Virus record (IMG/VR): IMGVR_UViG_3300023240_000136
Coordinates: 1 to 21,874 of that record
DNA from: a virus
DNA length: 21,874 nt
Strand: one strand, 5' to 3'
This document shows, piece by piece, positions 1 to 8,484 of this stretch (the stretch's first letter is position 1; each line of letters opens with the position of its first letter). A program made the position numbers and the translations under genes. The notes beneath the pieces are model-generated. The model was not told the DNA's origin, made no database searches, and saw only the letters and a program-made list of their open reading frames with translations.

Positions 1-1
1 C

Positions 2-36
2 GTATAAAGATTTCCTTCACTTTTTTTGCTTTATAC
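2..36. promoter_or_regulatory. Inverted repeat, possible operator
   Basis: GTATAAAG (2-9) and CTTTATAC (29-36) are perfect reverse complements separated by 19 bases. The right arm touches the -33 region of the promoter that precedes the ribbon-helix-helix gene at 72. Such proteins often repress their own promoter, so an operator is a reasonable inference. The T-run between the arms also allows a weak hairpin at the end of an upstream transcript. Confidence 0.4.
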
Positions 37-53
37 AAAAATCCTTATATTTG
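25..53 (+). promoter_or_regulatory. Bacteroidetes-type promoter for the 72-1084 operon
   Basis: A TATATTTG box at 46-53 matches the Bacteroidetes -7 consensus TAnnTTTG exactly. A TTTG at 25-28 could be the -33 element, but the 17-base spacing is slightly short of the usual 19-21. Transcription would start near 60, about 12 bases before the ATG at 72. Confidence 0.5.
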
Positions 54-71
54 GTAAACAATCCTTGAAAC

Positions 72-236
72 ATGGCCATAAAAGAATCGAAAGATGTTAA
101 TACGAGAGTAGTCAGGGCTTTAGTTCCTAATTCAATGGAGCAAGAGTTCACAGAAATAGCCGAGCGCAGAAAAGTATCTAAGAGTAGCGTTATCAGAAAA
201 GCCATTTGCGAGTTCAATAAAAAGTGGCGACTGTGA
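72..236 (+). CDS. Ribbon-helix-helix DNA-binding protein (CopG/Arc-like)
   Basis: A 54-residue protein with the layout of a ribbon-helix-helix transcription factor. A short basic strand lies at about residues 9-18, a first helix at about 20-33 (EFTEIAERRKV), a turn with the SKSS sequence, and a second helix at about 37-50. These proteins bind DNA as dimers through the paired strands and commonly repress their own operon. The gene is the first of a rightward operon, directly after a TAnnTTTG promoter and an inverted repeat that could be its operator. The start is the only ATG giving the full fold. The fold assignment rests on pattern alone, so the target is an inference. Confidence 0.7.
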   Translation: MAIKESKDVNTRVVRALVPNSMEQEFTEIAERRKVSKSSVIRKAICEFNKKWRL

Positions 237-315
237 TCTATTTTGAGATAACCCCAAACTTTTCGCAACCTTATTTTGTGACGTTCGTAAAAGGTAAGTA
301 ACAAGACATGCCGCT

Positions 316-660
316 ATGGAAGATTTAAAATTTAAGACTCTAAGCCTATCGCACTCAAAGGCGATTCAAAAAAGACTATTCAAACTAGGATGTCGGTGGG
401 CTGGGTCTTTAGACCAAGAAATTGGTGACGCTGAAGGATTGAATATCTATGTTTATGAAAATAGAATGTATCACAACTTTTCAAAAGATCACTTTATTGA
501 CTACTCAGGTAAGTCGGCCACGCTTGATGATCTGTATAATGAATCCGTTATTAATCCAAAAAATGAAGATGCAACTAAAACTAAGATTGATTCGTTAACG
601 GTCGAAGTTGAACGGCTTTCAAAGCTTGTGCATAAAATAGAAACAGACTTAGCTAAATAA
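316..660 (+). CDS. Conserved phage protein of unknown function
   Basis: This 114-residue protein has an N-terminal half of alternating short strands and helices, with a SKAIQKRLFKLGCRW segment at about 14-28 and an aromatic patch near 45-62. The last 30 residues (TKIDSLTVEVERLSKLVHKI) form a clear heptad coiled coil, suggesting it oligomerises. Small proteins with this kind of N-terminal half recur in Bacteroidetes phages, to my recollection, without an assigned role. It is the second gene of the rightward operon and ends 2 bases before the next ATG, so co-translation is likely. No enzymatic motif is visible. Confidence 0.75.
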   Translation: MEDLKFKTLSLSHSKAIQKRLFKLGCRWAGSLDQEIGDAEGLNIYVYENRMYHNFSKDHFIDYSGKSATLDDLYNESVINPKNEDATKTKIDSLTVEVERLSKLVHKIETDLAK

Positions 661-662
661 AT

Positions 663-938
663 ATGAAAATAATCAAATCGCTTTTTAAGGCAAAAGAAGA
701 AACTTTATTTGATAAGAAAGGCAATGTTAAATTAACAGAAGATTCTGCTTATTTAATGGATTGTATTTTAACGATATACGCTTCTGGAATAGAAGTAAAA
801 ACATTGCATAGGCTTAATTTAGAGCTATACAGGTGTGGTGTATACATAAGTTACCCTGACCTTAAAAAGGTTATTACTTACCTATGTAACGAAGGACTAT
901 TATCTAAGCTAACCGATGATCTTGTAACTCTAAAATAA
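663..938 (+). CDS. Small protein, possible winged-helix fold
   Basis: A 91-residue protein of unknown function. After a basic N-terminus, residues 27-90 alternate helices and short strands, with SYPDLKKVITYLCNEGLLSK resembling the recognition-helix and wing region of small winged-helix proteins. This is only a pattern impression. Its stop codon overlaps the next start in a TAATG arrangement, pointing to translational coupling. It could be a regulator encoded with the ribbon-helix-helix protein upstream. Confidence 0.65.
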   Translation: MKIIKSLFKAKEETLFDKKGNVKLTEDSAYLMDCILTIYASGIEVKTLHRLNLELYRCGVYISYPDLKKVITYLCNEGLLSKLTDDLVTLK

Positions 939-1084
939 TGAGCAACCGAATAGGCCAAAACAAGTTATACGCCAACGGTATGAAGTCCACACCGTACTAC
1001 CTTCGTCAGGGTTTTGTATTTGATTACGATAAGAAGCCGACTGAAAAGGTATTGATTAAAAATGGCGAAACGGTTAAAGTATAA
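938..1084 (+). CDS. 48-residue protein of unknown function
   Basis: An open frame starting at ATG 938, sharing the A of the previous stop (TAATG). It encodes a basic protein with several Tyr and Lys residues and no recognised motif. Coupling to the gene before it, and the terminator 16 bases after its stop, support it as the real last gene of the rightward operon. Its function is unknown. Confidence 0.6.
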   Translation: MSNRIGQNKLYANGMKSTPYYLRQGFVFDYDKKPTEKVLIKNGETVKV

Positions 1085-1099
1085 ACGATTAAACATTGA

Positions 1100-1129
1100 A
1101 CAAAGGCTACCGATTAGAGTAGCCTTTGT
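1100..1129. terminator. Hairpin between converging operons
   Basis: ACAAAGGCTAC (1100-1110) pairs perfectly with GTAGCCTTTGT (1119-1129) around an 8-base loop, giving an 11-bp stem. It sits 16 bases after the rightward operon and touches the stop codon of the leftward tape measure gene. It can fold in either transcript. A strong T-run is missing on both sides, so termination efficiency is uncertain. Confidence 0.7.
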
Positions 1130-3465
1130 TATTGCAGCCTACTCTCTACCCTCACCTTATTTCTGCTATTCGCCTTAGCTTGAATGTCAATGACCGATAC
1201 AACGGGTGAAGGCATATTCTCAATAGCCGAAATGATAGCATTAATATCAAAGCCAGCATTAGCCCCGCTTGCAGACCTTCCAACAAATCCACCGTCCGCA
1301 TATCCTTTCAGCCTTGAAGATTCTAACGAGCCAATCAGGCCCGAAAACTTAGGGCTTTGGACCTGCCATTTAGGAACTACATATTCATTTTCGTGAACTA
1401 TGCCCGCTTGTCTGAATCCAGTTTCGTCTGAGTAGCCGTATCCGTTTCCAGTATGCCCACCGTCCGCAAACGATCTTCGGCCTGTCTGTCTTCCTCCAGT
1501 AGAAGGGACTCTTGAAGTTCCTGTTTGAGCTTGTGCTGGCGGCACATTTGTAGAAGCGATCTTAGCTATTTGAACCGCGCCCGATATACCCGTTAATACT
1601 GCAAGTGGTATATTTGGCAAAGCTTGAGACACGGCTGTAGCTGTATTTATAAAGGCTTGAATACCCGCAAATATTTTACCCGCTGCGGTTTCCCTTCCGA
1701 GTGATTCGATAGCAAAGTTAACAGCAAAGTTTGCAAGGTCTACTTTACCCTGTGCAACCGCGCTATTTTGAGCATCCAAAGCATCGGATGCCATTTGATT
1801 CGCTTTTAATTGCGCATCTAAACTAGAGGCTCTAATGCCTTGAATTTCATCTTCAGCGGATTGAATGATTGCGACTCGTTCGGCTTCGCTGATTGTCAAA
1901 TCATTGTTAGCGTCATCGATTGCCAGTTGAGCATTAATCATTCTGATAGCTATTGCGCCCGCTTCGATCTCTGTTAAGCTGTCTTCATATTCTTGCTTAG
2001 ATATTAATCCGTTCGCGTATCGTTCCTTTAGGTCGTTAATTTCGCGATCAGCAGTCACTAGCATTCTTTGCTCTTTAGCTTCTTCGAACTCGATATCCAT
2101 TTCTTCAAATGAAATGAGCGCGTCTAGTTGGTCATCTCTTCTTTTTTCAAATGCCTCTTTAGCTATGGCCGTTCTTTTGTCGGTTTCTTGTTGAATGATT
2201 TGTGTTTGTTCACGGATCAAGCTGTTTTCATTTGTTAGCTGTTCGCTACGTTGTGAGTTTACACGCTCTTGTATTTCAAGTATTTTAAGTTCCGCTTCTG
2301 CTTTTTTGTCTAGGTTCGCTGTGCTATCTCCTTCGGCTTTGATTCTTAATTCTGAAATTTCTAAAGCCCTTTGAGCCAATAACAATTCCGATTCAGCTTG
2401 ATCTTTTAATAAAGCCCCTAAATCTTTGTTAGCCTTAATACGATCAGGCATTGACTTAGATTCATCGTCTCTTAGCTGACGAAGCTTTTCGGCTTGAGTT
2501 TGAAATTCTAATTGAAGTTTTCCTTGTTGCCTTCTAATACCATTTAGTTCTGCTTCGGCTTTAGCTAGTTGAGCCGTGGCGATAGACGTTTCCTTAATCT
2601 TCTCTGTTAACACACCTAACGCAACCGATGCTTTATCAAATCCAAAAAATGACAATGCGTTCTGAACTTGCTTTGAAACTTTTTCAACAACAGCCCCTAA
2701 TATTTCAAACCCTTTTGCAACGCCCTCAACTAAGAATGTTGCAACGGGTTCAAGCGCACTAAGTACGCCTCCTAATATTCCTTTGAATACATTCATGACA
2801 GAAGCCAATGCAGCACTACCTTCTTCGCTTCTGTTTAGTGAAGCGGTGAATAATTTAAATAACCCTACGACCGAACCGATGACCAAAGCAACCGCGCCAA
2901 TCGCAGCCCCTAATGGAGTAGCCAAGAATTTTAACGAAGCAACCGTTGCGGCTCTCAATCCGCTAACCATTCCAACTAACCCCTGACCAAATGAACCCGT
3001 TGCCCCGACCGCTTCTTTTATTGAATCGGTATAGTTTCCAACATTTCGTCTAGTGTCGCCTGTGGCTTTTTCTTCTTTCTTTAATATTTCTGTTAACTCT
3101 AACTTTCGCTTTCCTAGCTTTTTAGATTCTTCTGAGTTTGCACCTTCTGCATCCGTAACCTTTGCCCATTGCTGAGACACTAACGACAGTTCTGCTCTTA
3201 GCTTTTCAATGGTTCCAGAACTTTGGCTTTGTATTTTGTTGTTTGCTATAACGACTCTTTCATTTTCTCTTAGGCTTTTACTATTTTCTTTTATCGTAAT
3301 GTTGTTTTTGGTGATTGCCACGGAGTTATCTCCCTCAGCTTTGGATAGTTCTTTATTCGCTAGTCTTAATTTATCGATCTCTCTACGCGCTTCGGCTGCT
3401 GCTGAAATTGCTTCCTCAACTTGTTTTTGGTCTATCCCGATGCTTAATAAAATATTCTCTTCCAT
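1129..3465 (-). CDS. Phage tail tape measure protein
   Basis: This 778-residue protein sets tail length by spanning the tail lumen during assembly. It has the classic layout: an N-terminal coiled coil (about 12-140), a Gly/Ala hydrophobic stretch (about 159-210) that could enter the host membrane, a long charged coiled coil rich in Ala, Glu, Lys and Gln (about 290-560), a second hydrophobic stretch (about 595-660), and a Gly-rich C-terminus with FADGGHTG and ENEYVVP motifs typical of Bacteroidetes phage tape measures. At about 0.15 nm per residue it predicts a tail near 117 nm, consistent with a siphovirus. It is the last gene of the late operon and starts 2 bases after the preceding stop. 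The start ATG is at 3465. Confidence 0.93.
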   Translation of the reverse strand: MEENILLSIGIDQKQVEEAISAAAEARREIDKLRLANKELSKAEGDNSVAITKNNITIKENSKSLRENERVVIANNKIQSQSSGTIEKLRAELSLVSQQWAKVTDAEGANSEESKKLGKRKLELTEILKKEEKATGDTRRNVGNYTDSIKEAVGATGSFGQGLVGMVSGLRAATVASLKFLATPLGAAIGAVALVIGSVVGLFKLFTASLNRSEEGSAALASVMNVFKGILGGVLSALEPVATFLVEGVAKGFEILGAVVEKVSKQVQNALSFFGFDKASVALGVLTEKIKETSIATAQLAKAEAELNGIRRQQGKLQLEFQTQAEKLRQLRDDESKSMPDRIKANKDLGALLKDQAESELLLAQRALEISELRIKAEGDSTANLDKKAEAELKILEIQERVNSQRSEQLTNENSLIREQTQIIQQETDKRTAIAKEAFEKRRDDQLDALISFEEMDIEFEEAKEQRMLVTADREINDLKERYANGLISKQEYEDSLTEIEAGAIAIRMINAQLAIDDANNDLTISEAERVAIIQSAEDEIQGIRASSLDAQLKANQMASDALDAQNSAVAQGKVDLANFAVNFAIESLGRETAAGKIFAGIQAFINTATAVSQALPNIPLAVLTGISGAVQIAKIASTNVPPAQAQTGTSRVPSTGGRQTGRRSFADGGHTGNGYGYSDETGFRQAGIVHENEYVVPKWQVQSPKFSGLIGSLESSRLKGYADGGFVGRSASGANAGFDINAIISAIENMPSPVVSVIDIQAKANSRNKVRVESRLQ

Positions 3466-3467
3466 TG

Positions 3468-5597
3468 CTATAGTCTTATGAGCGTTACTAAGGTGCTTTC
3501 GCTTGCTGTTAAATTAAACTCGCTTACGTTGTTGATGTAAAAGTAATCATTAAAGTAGTCTATCCATATTGGTATCGTGCTGTCAAAGTTCTCAATATCA
3601 ACTGTGGTTAGTCTTATAAAGCATTCAACTACTTTTGTTTTTTTCGTTGCGTCATTGAGTAAACTAAATCTTTGGTTTAGCACGTTTTGAAAAAGTATAT
3701 TATTATTGGCCACTTCGTAATTAGCCGCAATAGTAGTGCCTCCAGTAATCTGTAATAGACTAGTAGTAGATCTGTTAAGTTTGACTATCCTAGTTTTAAA
3801 CCCTTCAATCTTAGCATCTGGGTCTAAGTTGTAATTCGTGCCGTCAAATATGTATTTGTTGCCCGTGAAGATTTTAGCCATACTACGCGTGTCATTTAAT
3901 AACGTCAAGTCAATAGCGCACAAAGAGAACGGTGCGGTGTATACTTCGCTTTCCAAGTCTATTGTAGTGTCAGCTATTGAAAATGTTCCGCGTCCGTAAT
4001 TGGTTAAAGCCGATAAGAACGGATCGCTTTCGTCATTCGAATATTGGAAGTAGTTACTTTGAGCGTAGTTGCCTAGCTTAAATGAAACCTTTGGTTTTGT
4101 GCTTAGGTCTAGTTTTTCAGACCAGTCCAACGCGTTCGGCTTGTTATTAACTACGTCATTAACACGAACGAGTTCTATTGTCTTGTTGTATTCATCAACC
4201 TTTGGAAACACGCCCATAACATTGCACGTGTAAAGAAATGCGTTACCTACGTTAATATCTTCAAATGAATCTAAGACATTAACAGTCGAGGGTATAATGG
4301 CATTATCGATTTGCTCAATGTTCATGCTAAAATCTGAAAAACTAAACGACCCTAGATTATCCGTCACCGCTGCGGGCTTGGTTTCAAGTGGACTAAATTC
4401 AATTTCGCTTTCGATCTTCCATACCATCACAAAGTTAGTGGCCGTCCCCGCTATCGATGCCAGAAATCCAGCGTTCAAAACCTCGATGTTAATAGGTATT
4501 GTTGGCGAATATATTTCTTGAGTTAGGTTAGTCGTTCCGTTTTGGTCTATGTAAGTCGCTGTGTAATATTCATATTCAAAGCTAAATGCGATACCATCAA
4601 CGGCTCCCGTAGTCTTGTTGTATACATCCATTTGTATACGCATTATCGCAGATGTAACGAATAGATTTCGATAGAAAGACTGTGGGCTATTTGTTGTAAA
4701 CTGACCGTTTAGATTAAACTCAAACGTAGTCAGTGCTGAATATGTAGACGGAAAGTTATAACCGAAAGTTATATACCCAAGCCCCGTTATTGTCGTGTCT
4801 CGATAAAGCCCGTCCGCGTCTGTAATTACGCTTGGAAAGTTTATCGGTGCTTTAACAATCGAGTTATCAATGTAAACGGATTCCTTAACAGATAGCAATC
4901 CGAAAGGCAAAACACCGTTTATAAATTCATAATCAACAATGTAGTCGTTATTTGTACCTACCACATTCTTAGCGGGTATCGCTAAAGTACTGTACACGTC
5001 ATCCGTCCATAAGTCGCCAATAGTCCTATACCCGATCAGCTCAATAGCCGAATCGATAATGAACTTTAGATAAAGCGATGGCAGAAAAAAGTCGTATCGA
5101 TAAGTCGATGTGTCGGCCTTGTCAAAGAATCCGTAATCAATGTTAGGATATACTATTCCTGTTGACTTGTCACGCAACGCCTCGACTCCCGCAATGCTGT
5201 AGTCATGTGTTAACGGTGTTAGGTAGTCCGCTAAGCTAGTTAAGCTAACCGATTTGATTAGCTGAAAGAAATTACCGTCCCCGCTTTTAATGCTTAGTTG
5301 ATAGTTGTTACCGTCAAAGCCCTCTAACGTGGCTACACCGTGGACCACTTCAGACCCGTCCACGTCAATGATTGCAGTCAGTGACTTGTAAGGTTCGTCA
5401 TTTGTTGAGTTGATTAATTCAGAGACGTTTAATATGTCTCTATTCTTTTGATTGTTGGCTGGGACGTTAAAGATGTTCGAAAAACTAGCCGAACGGATTC
5501 CTAAAGTCAAAAGGTCATACCCTATTACTGAGTATACTATTGGTTCGTTTCCACTTAGGTGGATGCGTTCGCCTTCGATCTTTATGTTCGTGTTCAT
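3468..5597 (-). CDS. Large tail or baseplate structural protein
   Basis: A 709-residue, beta-strand-rich protein with few charged repeats and many Asn, Thr, Ser and Tyr residues, typical of a structural component. Near residues 38-54 it carries SFSNIFNVPANNQKN, which matches a pattern (SFS-F-xP-N) seen in large Bacteroidetes phage tail proteins encoded next to the tape measure. No enzymatic motif is seen. It starts with an ATGA overlap with the 60-residue gene before it and ends 2 bases before the tape measure start, so the three are likely translated together. A distal tail, hub or baseplate role is inferred from position and size. Confidence 0.75.
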   Translation of the reverse strand: MNTNIKIEGERIHLSGNEPIVYSVIGYDLLTLGIRSASFSNIFNVPANNQKNRDILNVSELINSTNDEPYKSLTAIIDVDGSEVVHGVATLEGFDGNNYQLSIKSGDGNFFQLIKSVSLTSLADYLTPLTHDYSIAGVEALRDKSTGIVYPNIDYGFFDKADTSTYRYDFFLPSLYLKFIIDSAIELIGYRTIGDLWTDDVYSTLAIPAKNVVGTNNDYIVDYEFINGVLPFGLLSVKESVYIDNSIVKAPINFPSVITDADGLYRDTTITGLGYITFGYNFPSTYSALTTFEFNLNGQFTTNSPQSFYRNLFVTSAIMRIQMDVYNKTTGAVDGIAFSFEYEYYTATYIDQNGTTNLTQEIYSPTIPINIEVLNAGFLASIAGTATNFVMVWKIESEIEFSPLETKPAAVTDNLGSFSFSDFSMNIEQIDNAIIPSTVNVLDSFEDINVGNAFLYTCNVMGVFPKVDEYNKTIELVRVNDVVNNKPNALDWSEKLDLSTKPKVSFKLGNYAQSNYFQYSNDESDPFLSALTNYGRGTFSIADTTIDLESEVYTAPFSLCAIDLTLLNDTRSMAKIFTGNKYIFDGTNYNLDPDAKIEGFKTRIVKLNRSTTSLLQITGGTTIAANYEVANNNILFQNVLNQRFSLLNDATKKTKVVECFIRLTTVDIENFDSTIPIWIDYFNDYFYINNVSEFNLTASESTLVTLIRL

Positions 5598-5776
5598 TTA
5601 TCTTTTCCGTATTCGTTCTCGATTGTGATATGCGCTTGGTCATCCCAAGCTAAAGCCCTATTTAAAACGATAGCCCTCCCACTTGCGTTCAATTCGTTCA
5701 TAGACTTAGCAAATTCTGTTAAAGTGTTCTTTGTTTCGTTTAGAACTGTGACTAAGTTGTTAGTTTCTTTGCTCAT
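5594..5776 (-). CDS. Small helical protein upstream of the tail hub gene
   Basis: A 60-residue, mostly helical and soluble protein with a possible short coiled coil at about 8-32 (LVTVLNETKNTLTEFAKSMNEL). There is no known motif. The stop overlaps the next start (ATGA), linking its translation to the large tail protein. It could be a small tail accessory or chaperone, but nothing in the sequence decides this. Confidence 0.65.
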   Translation of the reverse strand: MSKETNNLVTVLNETKNTLTEFAKSMNELNASGRAIVLNRALAWDDQAHITIENEYGKDK

Positions 5777-5781
5777 GTCGA

Positions 5782-6276
5782 TTATCCTTTAGTACAATGT
5801 TCTGATAAGTCTTTGTCAAAAGATTCCATAAAATCTGCTTTGATTAGTTCCAAGTCGCTGTTAACAACGTATTGTCCGTTAACGTCATAGAGCCAAATAC
5901 CTTTGTTGAATAGTATTTCAAAGTTGTTTTTTTTAATAAACTTGTTTGTCTGTTTTTGAGATAAGTTTCTTAAAACGTGTTTTTTTCTATCCTCGTCAAA
6001 CCCGATATACATCTTAACATTTAAGTCGCAAACCCATAAGGCTTCCCCTAATATGTCACATTTAATTGCAACGATATACTCATTATCTTCGTTTCGATAG
6101 TATTTTGTTTCGCAAATGATAGCATCGTTTTGATCTATTGAATCCATGTGGACATACCTAGTCTCTGAAGTAAGCCCTTTAAATGCTAAGTAAGAAAGTA
6201 TGTCTTCCATATTTTCTGTTGGTTCACATATTTGCTTAGTACGTTCTATGTATGCTTCTTTTTGTTCTTTGCTCAT
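5782..6276 (-). CDS. Unknown protein within the tail gene cluster
   Basis: A 164-residue protein that I do not recognise. The N-terminal half is acidic and helical. The middle (about 50-95) holds alternating strands with several Cys and Tyr residues, and the C-terminal third is Lys/Asn-rich then acidic. Unlike its structural neighbours it has an Ile/Lys/Asn-rich composition, closer to small accessory proteins. It sits 5 bases after the tail protein at 6282-7211 and 5 bases before the next gene, so it is certainly part of the late operon. Confidence 0.7.
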   Translation of the reverse strand: MSKEQKEAYIERTKQICEPTENMEDILSYLAFKGLTSETRYVHMDSIDQNDAIICETKYYRNEDNEYIVAIKCDILGEALWVCDLNVKMYIGFDEDRKKHVLRNLSQKQTNKFIKKNNFEILFNKGIWLYDVNGQYVVNSDLELIKADFMESFDKDLSEHCTKG

Positions 6277-6281
6277 GTCGT

Positions 6282-7211
6282 TTATTGCGTTTGAATTTCT
6301 ACTTGTTCGGCTAACCTAAAACTAAATGCTATTTTATTCTGAGCTTGATTGAATCGGTTTCCGTAAGTTTTAAAACTATTAACGTCTAAAATGATAGGTA
6401 TATCCCATGCTAAGGTCGCAGTATTATAAAGAAAACATTGCACGCTTGATATGAGAGCCTGTAGTAAATCGAGCTCAATTTTACTAAGGCTATTACTGGC
6501 AACTTCATAACCATCGTACACATCATCTATTTGGCTTTTTCGTAAAACTTTGTCCGCTGTTAAATACGTGCTTTGTCTTCCATGGTTGCGACCTTTGATA
6601 TATTTACATTCTAAAGCGTAGCTATTAAAGCCCCCCTCTCTATTGTTTATCCACGCAAAGTTAAGCGCATCCGCTACGCATATCTTACGAATCTGCGAAG
6701 CTGGGTAAATACATACAGTCAAAGCTACTTCGGCAGCCGCATCGTTCAATACTTCAATATCGTAACATCCAACATATTGATTAATCCCGCTTGTCAAATA
6801 GTCTTCTTTGTTATAATCATCAGACAAGTAGTCCCCGCTTACACCGACTATATTCGTGTCAATCTGTAATGTCAATATATTAGTAACAGTGCTGACTATC
6901 GTAATAAATGGCAATGTACTAGGGTTCAATGTAACCGTCCCCCAGTTCCCAGCTGCCCTAATCAATACGACCGTTAACTTTTGGCCGCTAATTAATGAGG
7001 CCGAAACGGTATCGGAGGAACTCGATATGCTATCAACTCCAGTGATCACATTCTCTACAACCGTTTCAGAATCTTCAATCAGACTAAACAGCGTTGGTAT
7101 ATTACCGCCACTGCCTGCGTTGATGAAGGTGATAGGTAAGTCACCTAGTGGCGTGTTGCTTCCTACTAGTTGCTGGTCGATTGTGACGGTTGAATAGAAT
7201 GAGTATTTCAT
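6282..7211 (-). CDS. Tail structural protein, probable tail-tip or baseplate part
   Basis: This 309-residue protein is rich in Ser, Thr, Val and Ile in its first 130 residues, suggesting a beta-sandwich. A more conserved C-terminal region carries FAWINNREGGFNSYALECKY (about 188-207) and an ending of the type IILDVNSFKTY...IAFSFRLAEQ. The second region resembles tail proteins of Bacteroidetes phages usually found between the tail tube and tape measure genes. That similarity is from memory and gives no precise role. It lies in the middle of the late tail operon with short spacing on both sides. Confidence 0.7.
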   Translation of the reverse strand: MKYSFYSTVTIDQQLVGSNTPLGDLPITFINAGSGGNIPTLFSLIEDSETVVENVITGVDSISSSSDTVSASLISGQKLTVVLIRAAGNWGTVTLNPSTLPFITIVSTVTNILTLQIDTNIVGVSGDYLSDDYNKEDYLTSGINQYVGCYDIEVLNDAAAEVALTVCIYPASQIRKICVADALNFAWINNREGGFNSYALECKYIKGRNHGRQSTYLTADKVLRKSQIDDVYDGYEVASNSLSKIELDLLQALISSVQCFLYNTATLAWDIPIILDVNSFKTYGNRFNQAQNKIAFSFRLAEQVEIQTQ

Positions 7212-7220
7212 ATCTTGTAT

Positions 7221-7463
7221 TTACTTCTTTAAAAGCTTATCCCCTGTAAGCCCGCCTTCTATAAATGACTTATGCCCGTAAGTTTTGTCTATCTCTTTAT
7301 TGCTGACCTCGGAACAACATCCATCTACATGTACTGCTTGTACTTGCTTTAGGAATGTATCAACAAATTCGCTACTATCACGTTCATCGTGAGCAATGTT
7401 AGTTCCACTTTCTTGAACGTATTCTCTTAATCCGTCCATAAATTCTATTAAAGTATTTCTCAT
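7221..7463 (-). CDS. Small acidic protein of unknown function
   Basis: An 80-residue acidic protein with a predicted N-terminal helix (TLIEFMDGLREYVQ) and an adjacent Cys pair (DGCCSE) at about 48-49. No motif is recognised. It lies between two structural tail genes, 9 bases before the next start, which makes a small virion or assembly role possible. Confidence 0.65.
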   Translation of the reverse strand: MRNTLIEFMDGLREYVQESGTNIAHDERDSSEFVDTFLKQVQAVHVDGCCSEVSNKEIDKTYGHKSFIEGGLTGDKLLKK

Positions 7464-7484
7464 AATTCAGTTTTATTTTTTTGT

Positions 7485-8387
7485 TTAAAAACTTGAAGCC
7501 GATTCTACTGTAACGGTATAAGAGCGGCTTGGTAGTATGGTAAAGGTATAAAGAATTTCACCAACAACCGTTGGCGCGTAATCCGTAATGACTTTTACCT
7601 CTTGGTAAATCGTAGCCGTTAGATCATCCGTGACAGTCAATCTAATGGCGTTGTCTTTAGTTGAATCTAAGTCAGCACTTAGAGAGAACGCATAGGCCTG
7701 TATCGAATCTCCACTTGTTCCCGCAAATGTTCCAGTACCCGAACTAAATTCAAGAACCGCATCCGTCCCGTTCTTCTTGATTCTAATATTCCCATCAACA
7801 GAATGAGGTGCGCTTTGTTCGGCTAATGCCCACGAGGTCGTACTAGCTGTTGGCACGCTGTCCCCTACTCGAAACAGTTCCCACGCAAGGCTAAGGCTGT
7901 AGTCCTTTCCCACCGTTGGCGAATCAATCCTAAAGTAGCTACGCAGGTATTTTGCTAGATCAACGTCAAAGCGTAATGTAGTTGGATTAATGCTAACCGA
8001 TATGTCTGCTATCTTTTTATAAGGCTTTACGCCCGAACCCGCGCCCGTTTTGTAACCGCCAAATAATTCAAAGCTTTGTTTCTTATCGGGATTAAAACGA
8101 TTTGAAAGGCTGTCTAAGCCGTTGAACGGTGTGTCCAATGTAATGCCCAGCGTGCTAGTAGCCACTAGCTGAGTCACCTTGTAGCTGCCACGGTATGAGC
8201 CGTTTAATATCTGCACATAGCTACCGACTGTGACCTCGTTTGCAAACGAATCATCAACGGTAATGCCTAGCTTACCGCTTGAATCGTATACGGTGCATAG
8301 CGGTAACGCCCACGCATAGCTGATGGTTATCGGTTCGAACACGCTAGTGATAGCGGGCGCGTCATTGGTTACGTTAAGTGATGCCAT
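7485..8387 (-). CDS. Structural protein, possible tail tube or tail-tip protein
   Basis: A 300-residue protein with almost entirely beta-rich composition (Ser, Thr, Val, Gly), no Cys beyond one near residue 31, and no enzymatic motif. Its N-terminus has the SYAWALPLCTVYD pattern (about 23-35) followed by Gly-rich turns. It is followed by tail genes and preceded by neck genes, which is where a major tail protein is often encoded. Composition and position fit a tail tube or tail-tip protein, but I cannot distinguish the two. The start ATG at 8387 lies 3 bases after a 16-codon mini-frame. Confidence 0.65.
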   Translation of the reverse strand: MASLNVTNDAPAITSVFEPITISYAWALPLCTVYDSSGKLGITVDDSFANEVTVGSYVQILNGSYRGSYKVTQLVATSTLGITLDTPFNGLDSLSNRFNPDKKQSFELFGGYKTGAGSGVKPYKKIADISVSINPTTLRFDVDLAKYLRSYFRIDSPTVGKDYSLSLAWELFRVGDSVPTASTTSWALAEQSAPHSVDGNIRIKKNGTDAVLEFSSGTGTFAGTSGDSIQAYAFSLSADLDSTKDNAIRLTVTDDLTATIYQEVKVITDYAPTVVGEILYTFTILPSRSYTVTVESASSF

Positions 8388-8390
8388 GTT

Positions 8391-8441
8391 CTATTTATCT
8401 TTTCCTGACTTTAGCCTTATGCGGTGTTTGTTCTTTTTCAT
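8391..8441 (-). CDS. Possible 16-codon basic mini-gene
   Basis: A very short frame, MKKNKHRIRLKSGKDK, starts after an A-rich stretch (AACAAACAAACAACAAT) that resembles Bacteroidetes translation start regions. Its stop is 3 bases before the ATG of the structural gene at 8387. It may be a leader that couples translation, or chance. The 97-base gap in which it lies holds nothing else recognised. Confidence 0.22.
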   Translation of the reverse strand: MKKNKHRIRLKSGKDK

Positions 8442-8484
8442 ATTGTTGTTTGTTTGTTCAATTTACGTAAACCATGGCTAAATG

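Noticed and set aside
233-301. GTG-started 22-codon frame overlapping the stop of the ribbon-helix-helix gene
   Set aside because: The overlap is attractive but the frame is very short and starts with GTG; it may only be untranslated spacer.
17-304. 95-codon leftward frame at the left edge
   Set aside because: It lies over the ribbon-helix-helix gene and its promoter, has no recognisable content, and opposes the operon direction.
6856-7197. 113-codon rightward frame
   Set aside because: It is the shadow of the tail structural gene on the other strand, with no independent signal.
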